From NCBI RefSeq assembly GCF_030012215.1, contig NZ_JASCXX010000010.1, forward strand, positions 62,001 to 126,000: a stretch of 64,000 nucleotides of DNA, read 5' to 3'. The notes below the pieces were generated by a model, which was not told the origin of the DNA, made no database searches, and saw nothing but the letters and a program-made list of their open reading frames with translations. Position numbers and translations under genes: made by a program. Shown here in pieces: positions 16,774 through 23,750 of this stretch. Every line of letters begins with the position of its first letter. The stretch's first letter is position 1. The stretch comes from Anaerobaca lacustris. GTDB taxonomy: Bacteria; Planctomycetota; Phycisphaerae; Sedimentisphaerales; Anaerobacaceae.

Positions 16774-17757
16774 CTACTTCGGGGGCAGCCTCAACTGCAT
16801 GCCAATCACGAGGGTGGCGTCCTTGCTCTTGAGCGTATCCGTATTGAGCTTGACGATCTCCTCCCATCGCGCACCGTTGCCGAGCTGGCCGCTGGCGATC
16901 TTCCACAGGCTGTCGCCGTCCTGGACGACGTAGACGGTCCCGGCGGGCTTGGGGGCCTGGACCTCGGCCACATTCCGCTTGCCGATCTGCTCGACCTTCT
17001 CGAACACAGCCTGAGACAGGGTCACGTCGGGTTTGGCGCCGGGCAGCGGCGGAATGACCAACTTCTGGCCGACGACAATCTCGTCGGGCGACTTGAGCTT
17101 ATCGCGATTGGCTTCGAAGATGCGATTGACGTTGACCAGCCGGTTGCCCTCCTCGAGTCCATAGGCCTTCTTGGCCACCGTGGCCAGGACGTCGCCGTCC
17201 TCGACCACGTAGATTCTCTGAGGTGTCGCGGCGGCCGGGGCCGGCTTCTGCGTCGGCGCCGCGGCTGGCGCGGGCGTCGTGGACCGCGCCGCAGCCGTCT
17301 CGGCCGGCCTGGTCTGCGCCGTCTCGGCCTGAGGCAACTCGATCGGCAGGTCCATCCGGGCCGTCGTCTCTTCCGGCGGGACCGGCTCCAGCAGGCCCTT
17401 GACCACCTCCTGGATCTTGCCCGAGACGCCCCCGACCAGCTCGTCGAGCGTATAGACGCGGCGAACCTCACCCGACTCGGAGGCCGCCGTGGTCTCCGAC
17501 AACGTCGCGGACGAGCCCGACGGCGCCGCCGCAGCCGGCGGCAGATCCTGGCCTTCCTGCTCCAGGATGCCCTGCCAGTCCAGCCGCTCCTGAGCGTTGC
17601 GGGCCTGGTCGACAACGCCGAAGTTCTCGCTCGAAACGTGCATCACTGGAGTCGCCTCCGCCCGGTCGCCGAAATTCGGCAGCCCGTTGATGATGAAGGC
17701 GATGACAAAGATGAACACCAGTCCCAGGAGCAAGCCGATCTTCGCGTCTGACGTCAT
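16774..17757 (-). CDS. membrane-anchored double-LysM protein in the division cluster
   Basis: A 327-aa protein with one N-terminal membrane helix (AKIGLLLGLVFIFVIAFIINGLP) and a long Ala/Pro/Thr-rich linker (about 75-170). Two LysM domains follow: IYVVEDGDVLATVAKKAYG...VGQKLVIPPLP and VYVVQDGDSLWKIASGQLG...IGMQLRLPPK. LysM binds N-acetylglucosamine chains, so it should tether the membrane to septal peptidoglycan. The start at 17757 follows GGAG. The upstream frame to 17832 lacks support. It lies between rsmH and the ftsL-like gene, where most bacteria have no such gene. Confidence 0.88.
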   Translation of the reverse strand: MTSDAKIGLLLGLVFIFVIAFIINGLPNFGDRAEATPVMHVSSENFGVVDQARNAQERLDWQGILEQEGQDLPPAAAAPSGSSATLSETTAASESGEVRRVYTLDELVGGVSGKIQEVVKGLLEPVPPEETTARMDLPIELPQAETAQTRPAETAAARSTTPAPAAAPTQKPAPAAATPQRIYVVEDGDVLATVAKKAYGLEEGNRLVNVNRIFEANRDKLKSPDEIVVGQKLVIPPLPGAKPDVTLSQAVFEKVEQIGKRNVAEVQAPKPAGTVYVVQDGDSLWKIASGQLGNGARWEEIVKLNTDTLKSKDATLVIGMQLRLPPK

Positions 17758-17842
17758 GGTTGCACTCCGTTTCTCTTTTTTCCAGTCCCAGATGGTGTGC
17801 GGGGCACACGCTACCTTCACTTCAAACTTCACACTTCAAACT

Positions 17843-18757
17843 TCAAACGCCACACTTCTCTGCGATTCTCAGTTTCGCGCTTCGCGCCCGCCGATTCGCG
17901 GCGATTTCCTGCGCGTCGGCGACGATGGGTTTCTTGGTCAACAGGCGGTATACCCCTGCCTGCTGGTTCCGTTTGAAATCCCATTTGACCCGCCCGTCTT
18001 CGAGGCTGTGAAAGCTGATGACGGCCAGCCGGCCGCCGGGGTTCAGCAATCGCGGAGCCGAGGCGAGCAGCCGATCCAGGTTCTCCAACTCACGATTGAC
18101 CGCAATCCGCAGCGCCTGGAACGTCCGTGTGGCCGGGTGCTTTCTCGGCCGATGCTTGCCCCCAGGTGTTCTCATGGCGCTGCAAACGATTTCCACCAAC
18201 TGACCCGTCGTGGTGATCCGTTCCTGTTGTCGCCGCCGAACGATGGTCCTGGCGATACGCCGGGAAGCCCGATCCTGCCCGTATTCGAAGATCAGGTCGG
18301 CCAGGGATTTCTCGTCGTATCCATTCACTATATCGGCCGCCGTCGTCGTTAAGCTTTCGTCAATTCTCATATCCAGCGGCATATCCTCGGCTCGAAAACT
18401 CAGGCCGATTTCGTCGTCGGCCAGTTGGGCCGAGTTGAACCCCAGGTCGGCCAGAATGAAGTCCACCTTCTCCACGCCCAATTCGCCCAAACGCTCGGCC
18501 AGCGCCGCGAAATTGGATTGGATCAGGACGACCTTGCAGGCGAGTCTCGCCAGTCGCTCACGGGCCCGTTGAAGCGAAAGCGGATCGACGTCCAGGCCCA
18601 GAAGCGTCCCTTCGGGGCCCAGAGTTGCACCGAACAGAAGACTATGACCTCCGTGTCCAACGGTCGCATCGACCATCACCCCATCCTGAGGTAAGTCTAT
18701 CTGTTCGGCCAATGGTCCGGCGAGAACCGGAACATGTTCGACGTCCGCACGATCCAC
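17843..18757 (-). CDS. rsmH: 16S rRNA (cytosine-1402-N4)-methyltransferase
   Basis: SAM-dependent enzyme (MraW) that N4-methylates C1402 in the 16S rRNA P-site region. Motifs in order are VEHVPVLAGPLAEQI at the N-terminus, SAM-binding VDATVGHGGHS, DFILADLGFNSAQL, GLSFRAEDMPLDMRID and LAVISFHSLEDGRVKWDF. About 304 aa from GTG 18757, which follows a GGGGCAGGG stretch and lies 20 nt past the preceding stop. The longer frame to 18907 would overlap the small upstream ORF. Its place between mraZ and the division genes is conserved across bacteria. Confidence 0.93.
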   Translation of the reverse strand: MDRADVEHVPVLAGPLAEQIDLPQDGVMVDATVGHGGHSLLFGATLGPEGTLLGLDVDPLSLQRARERLARLACKVVLIQSNFAALAERLGELGVEKVDFILADLGFNSAQLADDEIGLSFRAEDMPLDMRIDESLTTTAADIVNGYDEKSLADLIFEYGQDRASRRIARTIVRRRQQERITTTGQLVEIVCSAMRTPGGKHRPRKHPATRTFQALRIAVNRELENLDRLLASAPRLLNPGGRLAVISFHSLEDGRVKWDFKRNQQAGVYRLLTKKPIVADAQEIAANRRARSAKLRIAEKCGV

Positions 18758-18776
18758 CCCTGCCCCTGCTCGCGCG

Positions 18777-18977
18777 TCAGCCGACCGACACCGGCTCGCA
18801 GCGCCGCTTGAGTTTCTGGACGTGGGGTGAGAATTCGATAGCGGAAAAAAGCCCTCCCTGGCTCCTAAGCCGTTCCAGGCGTTCGGCCAGCACCGACAGC
18901 GATGCATGGGTCTGCTCGTCGATCGGCCGCTGTCCGGCCAACGTCCTGGCTACTACTTGGCAATGGCTTGCGTTCAT
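18777..18977 (-). CDS. small hypothetical protein between mraZ and rsmH
   Basis: A 66-aa ORF (MNASHCQVVARTLAG...) with a predicted amphipathic helix (HASLSVLAERLERLRSQGG). It fits neatly between mraZ (stop at 19002, 24-bp gap) and rsmH (start 18757, 19-bp gap). No membrane segment or known motif was seen. The tight tandem spacing on the same strand supports a real gene. The function is unknown. Confidence 0.5.
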   Translation of the reverse strand: MNASHCQVVARTLAGQRPIDEQTHASLSVLAERLERLRSQGGLFSAIEFSPHVQKLKRRCEPVSVG

Positions 18978-19001
18978 CCGTGTATTGCCTCCTGTGCAGC
19001 G

Positions 19002-19475
19002 TTAAAGCTCCTTGTGTTGTTTCTGCAGCACGAACTGCCGGGCCTGAGTCATCTGCTTCTGGTACTGGCCCATGTGGTCCGACAGGTACTGTTCCCAATC
19101 TTCGCTGTTCCACAGCTCGATATGGTCGCGGACGCCGACCAGCGTGATGTCGTCCTTGAGGCCCGCCCGCTTGCGCAGTTTGTCGCTGAGCAGGATGCGG
19201 CCCTGGCCGTCGAGCTCGATCTTGCTGGCCAGGGCGAAGCTGATCCGCTCGAAGGCGACCGCCTCGTCGGGGGCCGTCGCCCCCGGGGCCACCGACAGCA
19301 CGATCTGCTCGAAATAGCGCTCCGGGTACAGACACAACACGCCGTTGGCGCCGAGTACGAGATAGAAGTTGCTGCCATGCTCGTCGGCGTCGATCTGGTT
19401 CCGCAGCTTGTTGCTGACGAGCACACGTCCCTTGCCGTCGACAACGTGCTGGTATTCGCCTGTTAATAACAGCAT
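19002..19475 (-). CDS. mraZ: transcriptional regulator MraZ
   Basis: A 157-aa protein of two AbrB-like half-repeats. The first is LLTGEYQHVVDGKGRVLVSNKLRNQI and the second is ISFALASKIELDGQGRILLSDKLRKRAGL, each with the D-x-x-GR motif. MraZ forms ring oligomers and represses its own dcw promoter by binding short G-rich direct repeats. It is the first gene of the minus-strand division cluster. The promoter at 19511-19538 has a G-rich spacer, which fits autoregulation. Confidence 0.95.
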   Translation of the reverse strand: MLLLTGEYQHVVDGKGRVLVSNKLRNQIDADEHGSNFYLVLGANGVLCLYPERYFEQIVLSVAPGATAPDEAVAFERISFALASKIELDGQGRILLSDKLRKRAGLKDDITLVGVRDHIELWNSEDWEQYLSDHMGQYQKQMTQARQFVLQKQHKEL

Positions 19476-19510
19476 GGCAACTGCTCCACTCGATACTCAA
19501 TGCGTGGGAA

Positions 19511-19538
19511 ATAGTACCACTTCCTCCCACCCAGTCAA
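19511..19538 (-). promoter_or_regulatory. promoter of the mraZ division cluster with G-rich repeats in the spacer
   Basis: On the minus strand: TTGACT (19538-19533), 16-bp spacer, TACTAT (19516-19511). The spacer reads GGGTGGGAGGAAGTGG, holding several (G)TGGG-like units, and another AAGTGG lies upstream. Such repeats resemble MraZ boxes but the spacing is not the canonical 10 bp. The rest of 19539-19946 has no recognised feature. Confidence 0.5.
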
Positions 19539-19946
19539 CCGACAAAACCACTTTTTGTCCTTTTTTTCGGAGACCAGATGACGAGACTGTCACGGTGATA
19601 TCGCCTAATTGCTTTGCTACAATGGATTTAGCAACAAGGAAGGACGCGGGCGTCCGATAATGCTGTTTTGCCAACCGGACCTGGCCGAAGGAACGAGCCG
19701 TTTGGGAAAATCTCCCCCTACGCCCCACCCTGCCGCCGACGGGCAAGCGCTAAGTGTGTCACGAGTGACATGCCGTTGGTCCGCCGGTTGTCGTCATCGC
19801 GAATCGAACAGCCCGCCTGTGACTTCCGCCACCTTCCCCCACCCTGGCAAACACACCGCACGGTCCCCCGACACAGACCGCTACCGCCAAGTGACCCACT
19901 GAAGCCCCCCCCATCCGAACACCCCACGCCCCAATACACACAACAA

Positions 19947-20017
19947 AGCGGGTGGCGGGAATCGAACCCGCGTGGCCAGCTTGGAAGGCTGGAGCTTTAC
20001 CCCTAAGCTACACCCGC
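19947..20017 (-). tRNA. tRNA-Gly (anticodon TCC)
   Basis: The minus strand gives acceptor GCGGGTG paired with CACCCGC, a D arm GCTTAGGGGTAAAGC, and an anticodon stem CCAGC/GCTGG around loop CTTCCAA. The T arm is CGGGTTCGATTCCCG. It is 71 nt including discriminator U73. CCA is not encoded. Anticodon UCC reads GGA/GGG. Confidence 0.95.
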
Positions 20018-20029
20018 GATGGCGGTTTG

Positions 20030-20058
20030 TTGATTGCCGGGAGCCGATCTCGTATAAT
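20030..20058 (+). promoter_or_regulatory. sigma70-like promoter of proA
   Basis: TTGATT (20030-20035), 17-bp spacer, perfect TATAAT (20053-20058), about 30 nt upstream of the first proA start codon. Confidence 0.65.
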
Positions 20059-20088
20059 CGGCGGCTTATCGTACGAGACCGAGGTTAA

Positions 20089-21399
20089 ATGGTAAAGGCC
20101 AAAATGTCAAACAAAACGACAATCCGCGAGCGTGCGACGGCGGCGAAGGCGGCCTCGATCCGTCTGGCCGCGATCAAAAGCGAGGCCAAAAACGCCGCCC
20201 TGACCGAAATCGCCAAGGCCCTCACCCAACGCCGCAGCGACATCGTCGCCGCCAACCAGCGCGACCTGGCCGAGGCCGAGCGCAACGCCCTCGCCGCCCC
20301 GCTGCTGAAGCGCCTCAAGTTCGACGAGGCCAAACTCGCCGACGTCTGCGCCGGCATCCACAGCCTGATCAAACTCGACGACCCCGTCGGCCGGCCCCTC
20401 GCCGCCACCGAACTCGACGCGGGCCTCGAACTCTACAAAGTCAGTTGCCCCATCGGCGTCATCGGCGTGGTCTTCGAGTCCCGCCCCGACGCCCTCGTCC
20501 AGATCTCGACCCTCTGCCTCAAGAGCGGCAACGCCGTCCTGCTCAAAGGCGGCAGCGAAGCGGCCCACACCAACCGCATCCTCGCCGAGACCATCGCCGC
20601 CGCCGGCGAAGCGGCCGGCCTGCCCTCCGGCTGGATCGCCCTGCTCGAAACCCGCCAGGACGTCGCCGACATGCTCGAACTCGACGACCACATCGACCTG
20701 ATCGTCCCGCGCGGCAGCAACGAATTCGTCCGCCACATCATGACCCACACCAACATCCCCGTCCTCGGCCACGCCGACGGCATCTGCCACGTCTACATCG
20801 ACGCCGACGCCGACCCCGAGATGGCCGTCGCCATCGCCGTCGATTCCAAGTGCCAGTACGTCGCCGTCTGCAACGCCGCCGAGACCCTCCTGGTCGACGC
20901 CGCCATCGCCGAGACCATCCTGCCCGCCCTCCAGGGCGCATTGGAGGCCAAGGGCGTCCGCCTTCGCGGCTGCCCGCAAACCCGTGAAACGATCGTCTGC
21001 GAGCCCGCCACCGACAACGACTGGGCCACCGAGTACCTCGACCTCGTCCTGTCGATCAAGGTCGTCGACGGCCTCGACGACGCCATCGACCACATCAACC
21101 GCTACAGCTCGGGCCACACCGACGCCATCGTCACCGCCGACAAGGACAAGGCCGAACGATTCATGGCTCTCGTCGATTCCGCCGACGTCTTCTGGAACTG
21201 CTCGACCCGATTCTCCGACGGCTTCCGCTATGGCCTCGGCGCCGAGGTCGGAATCAGCACCAACAAAATCCACGCCCGTGGCCCCGTCGGCCTCGAAGGC
21301 TTGGTAATCTACAAATGGAAACTCTACGGCAAAGGACAGATCGCGGCGGATTACACCGGCGAAGACGCCCGAAAGTTCACGCACAAGAAGCTAAGATAA
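20089..21399 (+). CDS. proA: gamma-glutamyl phosphate reductase
   Basis: NADPH-dependent reduction of gamma-glutamyl phosphate to glutamate semialdehyde in proline synthesis. The 436-aa protein has the ProA patterns PIGVIGVVFESRPDALVQI and GNAVLLKGGSEA. The catalytic cysteine is in YVAVCNAAETLLV (about residue 262), followed by VFWNCSTRFSDGFRYGLGAEVGIS. Two starts are possible: ATG 20089 (GAGG only 4 nt away) and ATG 20104 (MSNKTT, AAAGG 5 nt upstream). No proB is adjacent. Codon use is strongly C-ending, as in neighbouring core genes. Confidence 0.94.
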   Translation: MVKAKMSNKTTIRERATAAKAASIRLAAIKSEAKNAALTEIAKALTQRRSDIVAANQRDLAEAERNALAAPLLKRLKFDEAKLADVCAGIHSLIKLDDPVGRPLAATELDAGLELYKVSCPIGVIGVVFESRPDALVQISTLCLKSGNAVLLKGGSEAAHTNRILAETIAAAGEAAGLPSGWIALLETRQDVADMLELDDHIDLIVPRGSNEFVRHIMTHTNIPVLGHADGICHVYIDADADPEMAVAIAVDSKCQYVAVCNAAETLLVDAAIAETILPALQGALEAKGVRLRGCPQTRETIVCEPATDNDWATEYLDLVLSIKVVDGLDDAIDHINRYSSGHTDAIVTADKDKAERFMALVDSADVFWNCSTRFSDGFRYGLGAEVGISTNKIHARGPVGLEGLVIYKWKLYGKGQIAADYTGEDARKFTHKKLR

Positions 21400-21409
21400 G
21401 CTAAGGGAA

Positions 21410-21540
21410 AAGTGACAAGTCATAAGTGACAAGTGGCAGAACACAAGTGAGAAGCCGTAAGTGATAGGTGATAGGTGATAGGTGATAAGTAACAAACAAG
21501 AGAGGACAGGCGGCAGCTGATATGTGACAAGAACAAGAGG
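21410..21540. repeat. GTGATAAG/GTGACAAG-type short tandem repeats, left flank
   Basis: Copies of GTGACAAG, GTGATAGG and GTGAGAAG are strung together, including a clean 7-bp array of GTGATAG units at about 21460-21487. The block lies between proA and the four-helix-bundle gene. A related block, largely inverted, follows that gene. Confidence 0.7.
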
Positions 21541-21633
21541 ACGGCGTACGAGGCGTCCGGATCAGTGATGGCCCATTTCTGACCTGACACGTATTCCTTG
21601 TCACTTGTTGCCTTCCGTCCCGGAGGAACGATC

Positions 21634-22002
21634 ATGGGAGAGGCAGGATACGAGAAGCTGCTGGCGTGGCAGAAGGCGGACGAATTGGCCTATCAGATCT
21701 ACATGGCAACGAACGCGTTCCCCAAAGAAGAACTGTACGGGATGACGTCGCAGATCCGCAGAGCGGCACTGTCTGTGCCGACAAATATCGCCGAAGGCTA
21801 CGCCCGCCAAGGCAAGAAGGAGTTCCGCCAGTTCGTCAATATCGCCCTGGGTTCGCTGGCGGAAGCGAAATACCTGCTGGGATTCTCGCTGAGGCTAAAG
21901 TACCTGAAACCCGAGGCCCACAAGAGCCTGTATGGCACAGCAGAAGAAGTGGGGCGACTTCTGTGGAAATTCTATAGATCGCTGAGCAGCGACAGGAAAT
22001 AA
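21634..22002 (+). CDS. four-helix bundle protein (23S rRNA intervening-sequence protein-like)
   Basis: A 122-aa protein: YEKLLAWQKADELAYQIYMATNAFPKEELYGMTSQIRRAALSVPTNIAEGYAR. It shows the family signature W-x-K-A-x-x-L, the Y/FP-x-x-E-x-Y-G-x-T-x-Q-x-RRA and S-x-x-x-NIAEG. Relatives are encoded in intervening sequences of 23S rRNA genes and, as Avd, in diversity-generating retroelements. Most occur alone, as here, with unknown function. GGAGG (21622-21626) is 7 nt before the ATG. The gene is embedded in GTGATAAG-type repeats on both sides, which suggests a mobile or formerly mobile cassette. Confidence 0.88.
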   Translation: MGEAGYEKLLAWQKADELAYQIYMATNAFPKEELYGMTSQIRRAALSVPTNIAEGYARQGKKEFRQFVNIALGSLAEAKYLLGFSLRLKYLKPEAHKSLYGTAEEVGRLLWKFYRSLSSDRK

Positions 22003-22095
22003 GTGATAGGCTGAAGTGACGAGTGATAAGCGATGGGTGGTAGGTCAGTATCATCGAGGAGACTTCTCACTTGTCTCATATCACTCGTCACCTGT
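22003..22095. repeat. GTGATAAG-type repeats, right flank of the four-helix-bundle gene
   Basis: The block starts with AAGTGATAGG and GAGTGATAAG in direct orientation. It ends with CTTCTCACTTGTCTCATATC and CACTCGTCAC, which are the inverse of motifs in the left block. Together the two blocks form an imperfect inverted flank around 21634-22002. Confidence 0.6.
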
Positions 22096-22150
22096 AGAAT
22101 CAAGCAGTGAATGCAGTTGAGCAATGGCAGTTGAATCAAGGTTGGTGTCG

Positions 22151-22441
22151 ATGGGAATTTCGGAAATCATCGGGGATAAGCGCGAGGCGATTCTGGCGCT
22201 GGCGGCCAAGTATGGGGCGTCAAATGTGCGCATATTCGGATCGGTGGCCGAGGGCAAGGCGGACGAGGCCAGCGACGTGGACTTCCTCGTGGACATGGCG
22301 CCTGGACGAAGCCTGTTCGACATGGGCGGCCTGCTCATGGACCTCCAGGACCTGCTCGGGCGCAAGGTGGACGTCGTAACGGAGGCCGGACTGCGCAACC
22401 GCATCCGGCAGAGCGTCTGCGACCAGGCGGTGCGTCTATGA
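22151..22441 (+). CDS. MntA-type nucleotidyltransferase antitoxin (copy 1)
   Basis: A 96-aa minimal nucleotidyltransferase with GS-x10-DxD ([17 protein letters not shown]) and a third acidic position in RKVDVVTE. In HEPN-MNT modules this protein adenylylates and neutralises the HEPN RNase. The ATG at 22151 is preferred because the paralogue at 23103 is homologous from exactly this Met (MGI[16 protein letters not shown]). An ATG at 22124 is possible. Its stop overlaps the HEPN ATG by 4 nt. It is nearly identical to the MntA gene 950 bp downstream, so the two arose by recent tandem duplication. Confidence 0.9.
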   Translation: MGISEIIGDKREAILALAAKYGASNVRIFGSVAEGKADEASDVDFLVDMAPGRSLFDMGGLLMDLQDLLGRKVDVVTEAGLRNRIRQSVCDQAVRL

Positions 22442-22767
22442 GAAGCGATCGGGAACGTCTGCTGGACATGCTCGACGCCATCGAGGCGGTCAAGAAGTAC
22501 GCGTCGAAGGGCCGAGCCTGCTTCGACACGGAGGAACTGGTGCAGACGTGGATCATCCACCACCTGATGCTTCTGGGCGAGGCCGCAGCACAACTCTCGG
22601 ATGCGTTTTGCGATAAACACCCTGCCATGCCATGGTCGAAGATCACGGGGATGCGAAACGTCCTCATTCATGGGTATTTCGCGATCGACAACGAAGTCGT
22701 CTGGTCCGCCGTCGAGGATGATCTGCCCCAACTCGAATCCGAGATCAGAGCCTGGCTGATGGAGTAG
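22438..22767 (+). CDS. HEPN-domain toxin (RX4HXY RNase)
   Basis: A 109-aa all-helical HEPN protein with the catalytic motif RNVLIHGYF (R-x4-H-x-Y) in the third helix. That is the signature of HEPN RNases paired with MNT antitoxins. The Tyr is the usual AMPylation target. It is translated from an ATG overlapping the MntA stop. The module looks complete and functional, in contrast to the adjacent duplicated copy whose HEPN is deleted. Confidence 0.9.
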   Translation: MRSDRERLLDMLDAIEAVKKYASKGRACFDTEELVQTWIIHHLMLLGEAAAQLSDAFCDKHPAMPWSKITGMRNVLIHGYFAIDNEVVWSAVEDDLPQLESEIRAWLME

Positions 22768-22908
22768 TCAAGACCGCTCAGCCGGCTGGAAGACGCTGAC
22801 TACGACGGCCACAGTCTCGCCATGCTCGAACGAATCGCCCACGCCCTCGGCCATCGCATCTGCATCCACTTCGTCCCCCAGAACGCGACCTGCCCCGCCA
22901 GCGGGTGA
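22768..22908 (+). pseudogene. C-terminal remnant of an XRE-family (HigA-like) antitoxin
   Basis: The frame right after the HEPN stop has no start codon but reads SRLEDADYDGHSLAMLERIA, then HALGHRICIHFVPQ, ending at TGA 22906-22908. This matches the last third of XRE antitoxins (S-x-LE-x-x-xYxGHSLxML-x-RIA-x-ALG-x-xxxIxFVP). The helix-turn-helix half and any toxin partner are absent. It is a relic of a third TA locus between the two MntA copies. Confidence 0.7.
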
Positions 22909-22920
22909 GTGGCTTTCCCC

Positions 22921-22954
22921 AGCGAGATACGAGATTCGAGCAACGAGATACGCG
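22921..22954. repeat. GAGATACGA-type short tandem repeat
   Basis: Units GAGATACGA, GATTCGA and ACGAGATACG in tandem. The same phrase recurs at 26806-26840 in the same orientation and, inverted, at 26485-26520 and 26572-26605. It marks the left side of the 23.7-26.1 kb island. Confidence 0.65.
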
Positions 22955-23006
22955 TTCTCCGGCCTCCGGCCCACAGGCTGCGGCTCGTCCCAGATTTCGT
23001 CTGCCC

Positions 23007-23036
23007 TTGCAGAGCAAGGCTTGGTGAAGGTATACT
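23007..23036 (+). promoter_or_regulatory. candidate promoter of the second MntA gene
   Basis: TTGCAG (23007-23012), 18-bp spacer, TATACT (23031-23036), about 67 nt upstream of the ATG at 23103. Confidence 0.45.
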
Positions 23037-23102
23037 GGGCTGTAACGAGTGCAGAACGGTTTGACGGTTTTGAGATGGAGAGCCGAATTGGGGTCGGCGA
23101 CG

Positions 23103-23393
23103 ATGGGAATAGGGGAAGTCATCGGGGACAAGCGCGAGGCGATTTTGGCGCTGGCGGCCAAGTATGGGGCCTCGAACGTGCGGGTGTTCGGGTCGGTGGC
23201 TGAGGGCAACGCCGACGAAGCCAGCGACGTGGACTTTCTCGTGGACATGGAGCCGGGGCGGAGCCTGTTCGATATGGGCGGCCTGCTCATGGACCTCCAG
23301 GACCTGCTTGGCCGCAAGGTCGATGTCGTCACCGAGGCGGGACTGCACTGGTATATCCGCGATCGAGTCATCCAACAGGCCAGACCGCTATGA
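23103..23393 (+). CDS. MntA-type nucleotidyltransferase antitoxin (copy 2)
   Basis: A 96-aa paralogue of the gene at 22151, differing at few positions over the first 85 residues. GS-x10-DxD is intact ([17 protein letters not shown]). The start is set at the Met that begins the shared sequence. An in-frame ATG at 23049 would add 18 unrelated residues. Its stop overlaps the HEPN start at 23390, as in copy 1. That HEPN is broken, so this is now an antitoxin without a functional toxin. It may cross-neutralise the HEPN of copy 1, although the HEPN proteins of the two modules are not close to each other. Confidence 0.85.
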   Translation: MGIGEVIGDKREAILALAAKYGASNVRVFGSVAEGNADEASDVDFLVDMEPGRSLFDMGGLLMDLQDLLGRKVDVVTEAGLHWYIRDRVIQQARPL

Positions 23394-23574
23394 AAGACGA
23401 GAAGCTGTATCTGATTCACATCGCCGAGTGCATCGGCCGCGTCGAGTCGTATGCCCAGGGGATGACCTCGTACACGACTACCTCGGCGTCGATCTGGACA
23501 AGGTCTGGAACGTCCTCCAAAACGACCTGCCCGCATTGAAGGTCGCGATAGACCATCTGTTGAACGCCAAGTAG
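23390..23574 (+). pseudogene. HEPN toxin gene with internal deletion and frameshift
   Basis: The start reads [24 protein letters not shown], a typical HEPN first helix, and then runs out of frame to a TGA. In another frame the 3' end reads DDLVHDYLGVDLDKVWNVLQ and continues to LLNAK and a TAG at 23574. That is the last HEPN helix with the H-x-Y of RX4HXY retained. Roughly 60 codons between, including the catalytic Arg, are missing. The toxin is therefore inactive. Confidence 0.85.
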
Positions 23575-23750
23575 CCGCGATTGCCCCCTCCCGTCTCCGG
23601 CCTGCCGTTCTTCAAAAATAGGTGGCTGTCCCTCCCAACACGCGACTACAACGGCAGCAAGACGCCACCCGAGTAGCCGTAGGCGATACGTGAAGAAGCG
23701 AAGACAACCCCGAAAAAGTACCGGACACCGTTTCAGTTCCCCGCATAACT

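Noticed and set aside
19609-19902. 97-codon frame after a TACAAT-like box in the mraZ-tRNA spacer
   Set aside because: No -35 at the right distance, no ribosome-binding site, composition like non-coding DNA and no motif.
21460-21490. Possible CRISPR-like array
   Set aside because: The repeat unit is 7 bp with no spacers, and no cas genes are present.
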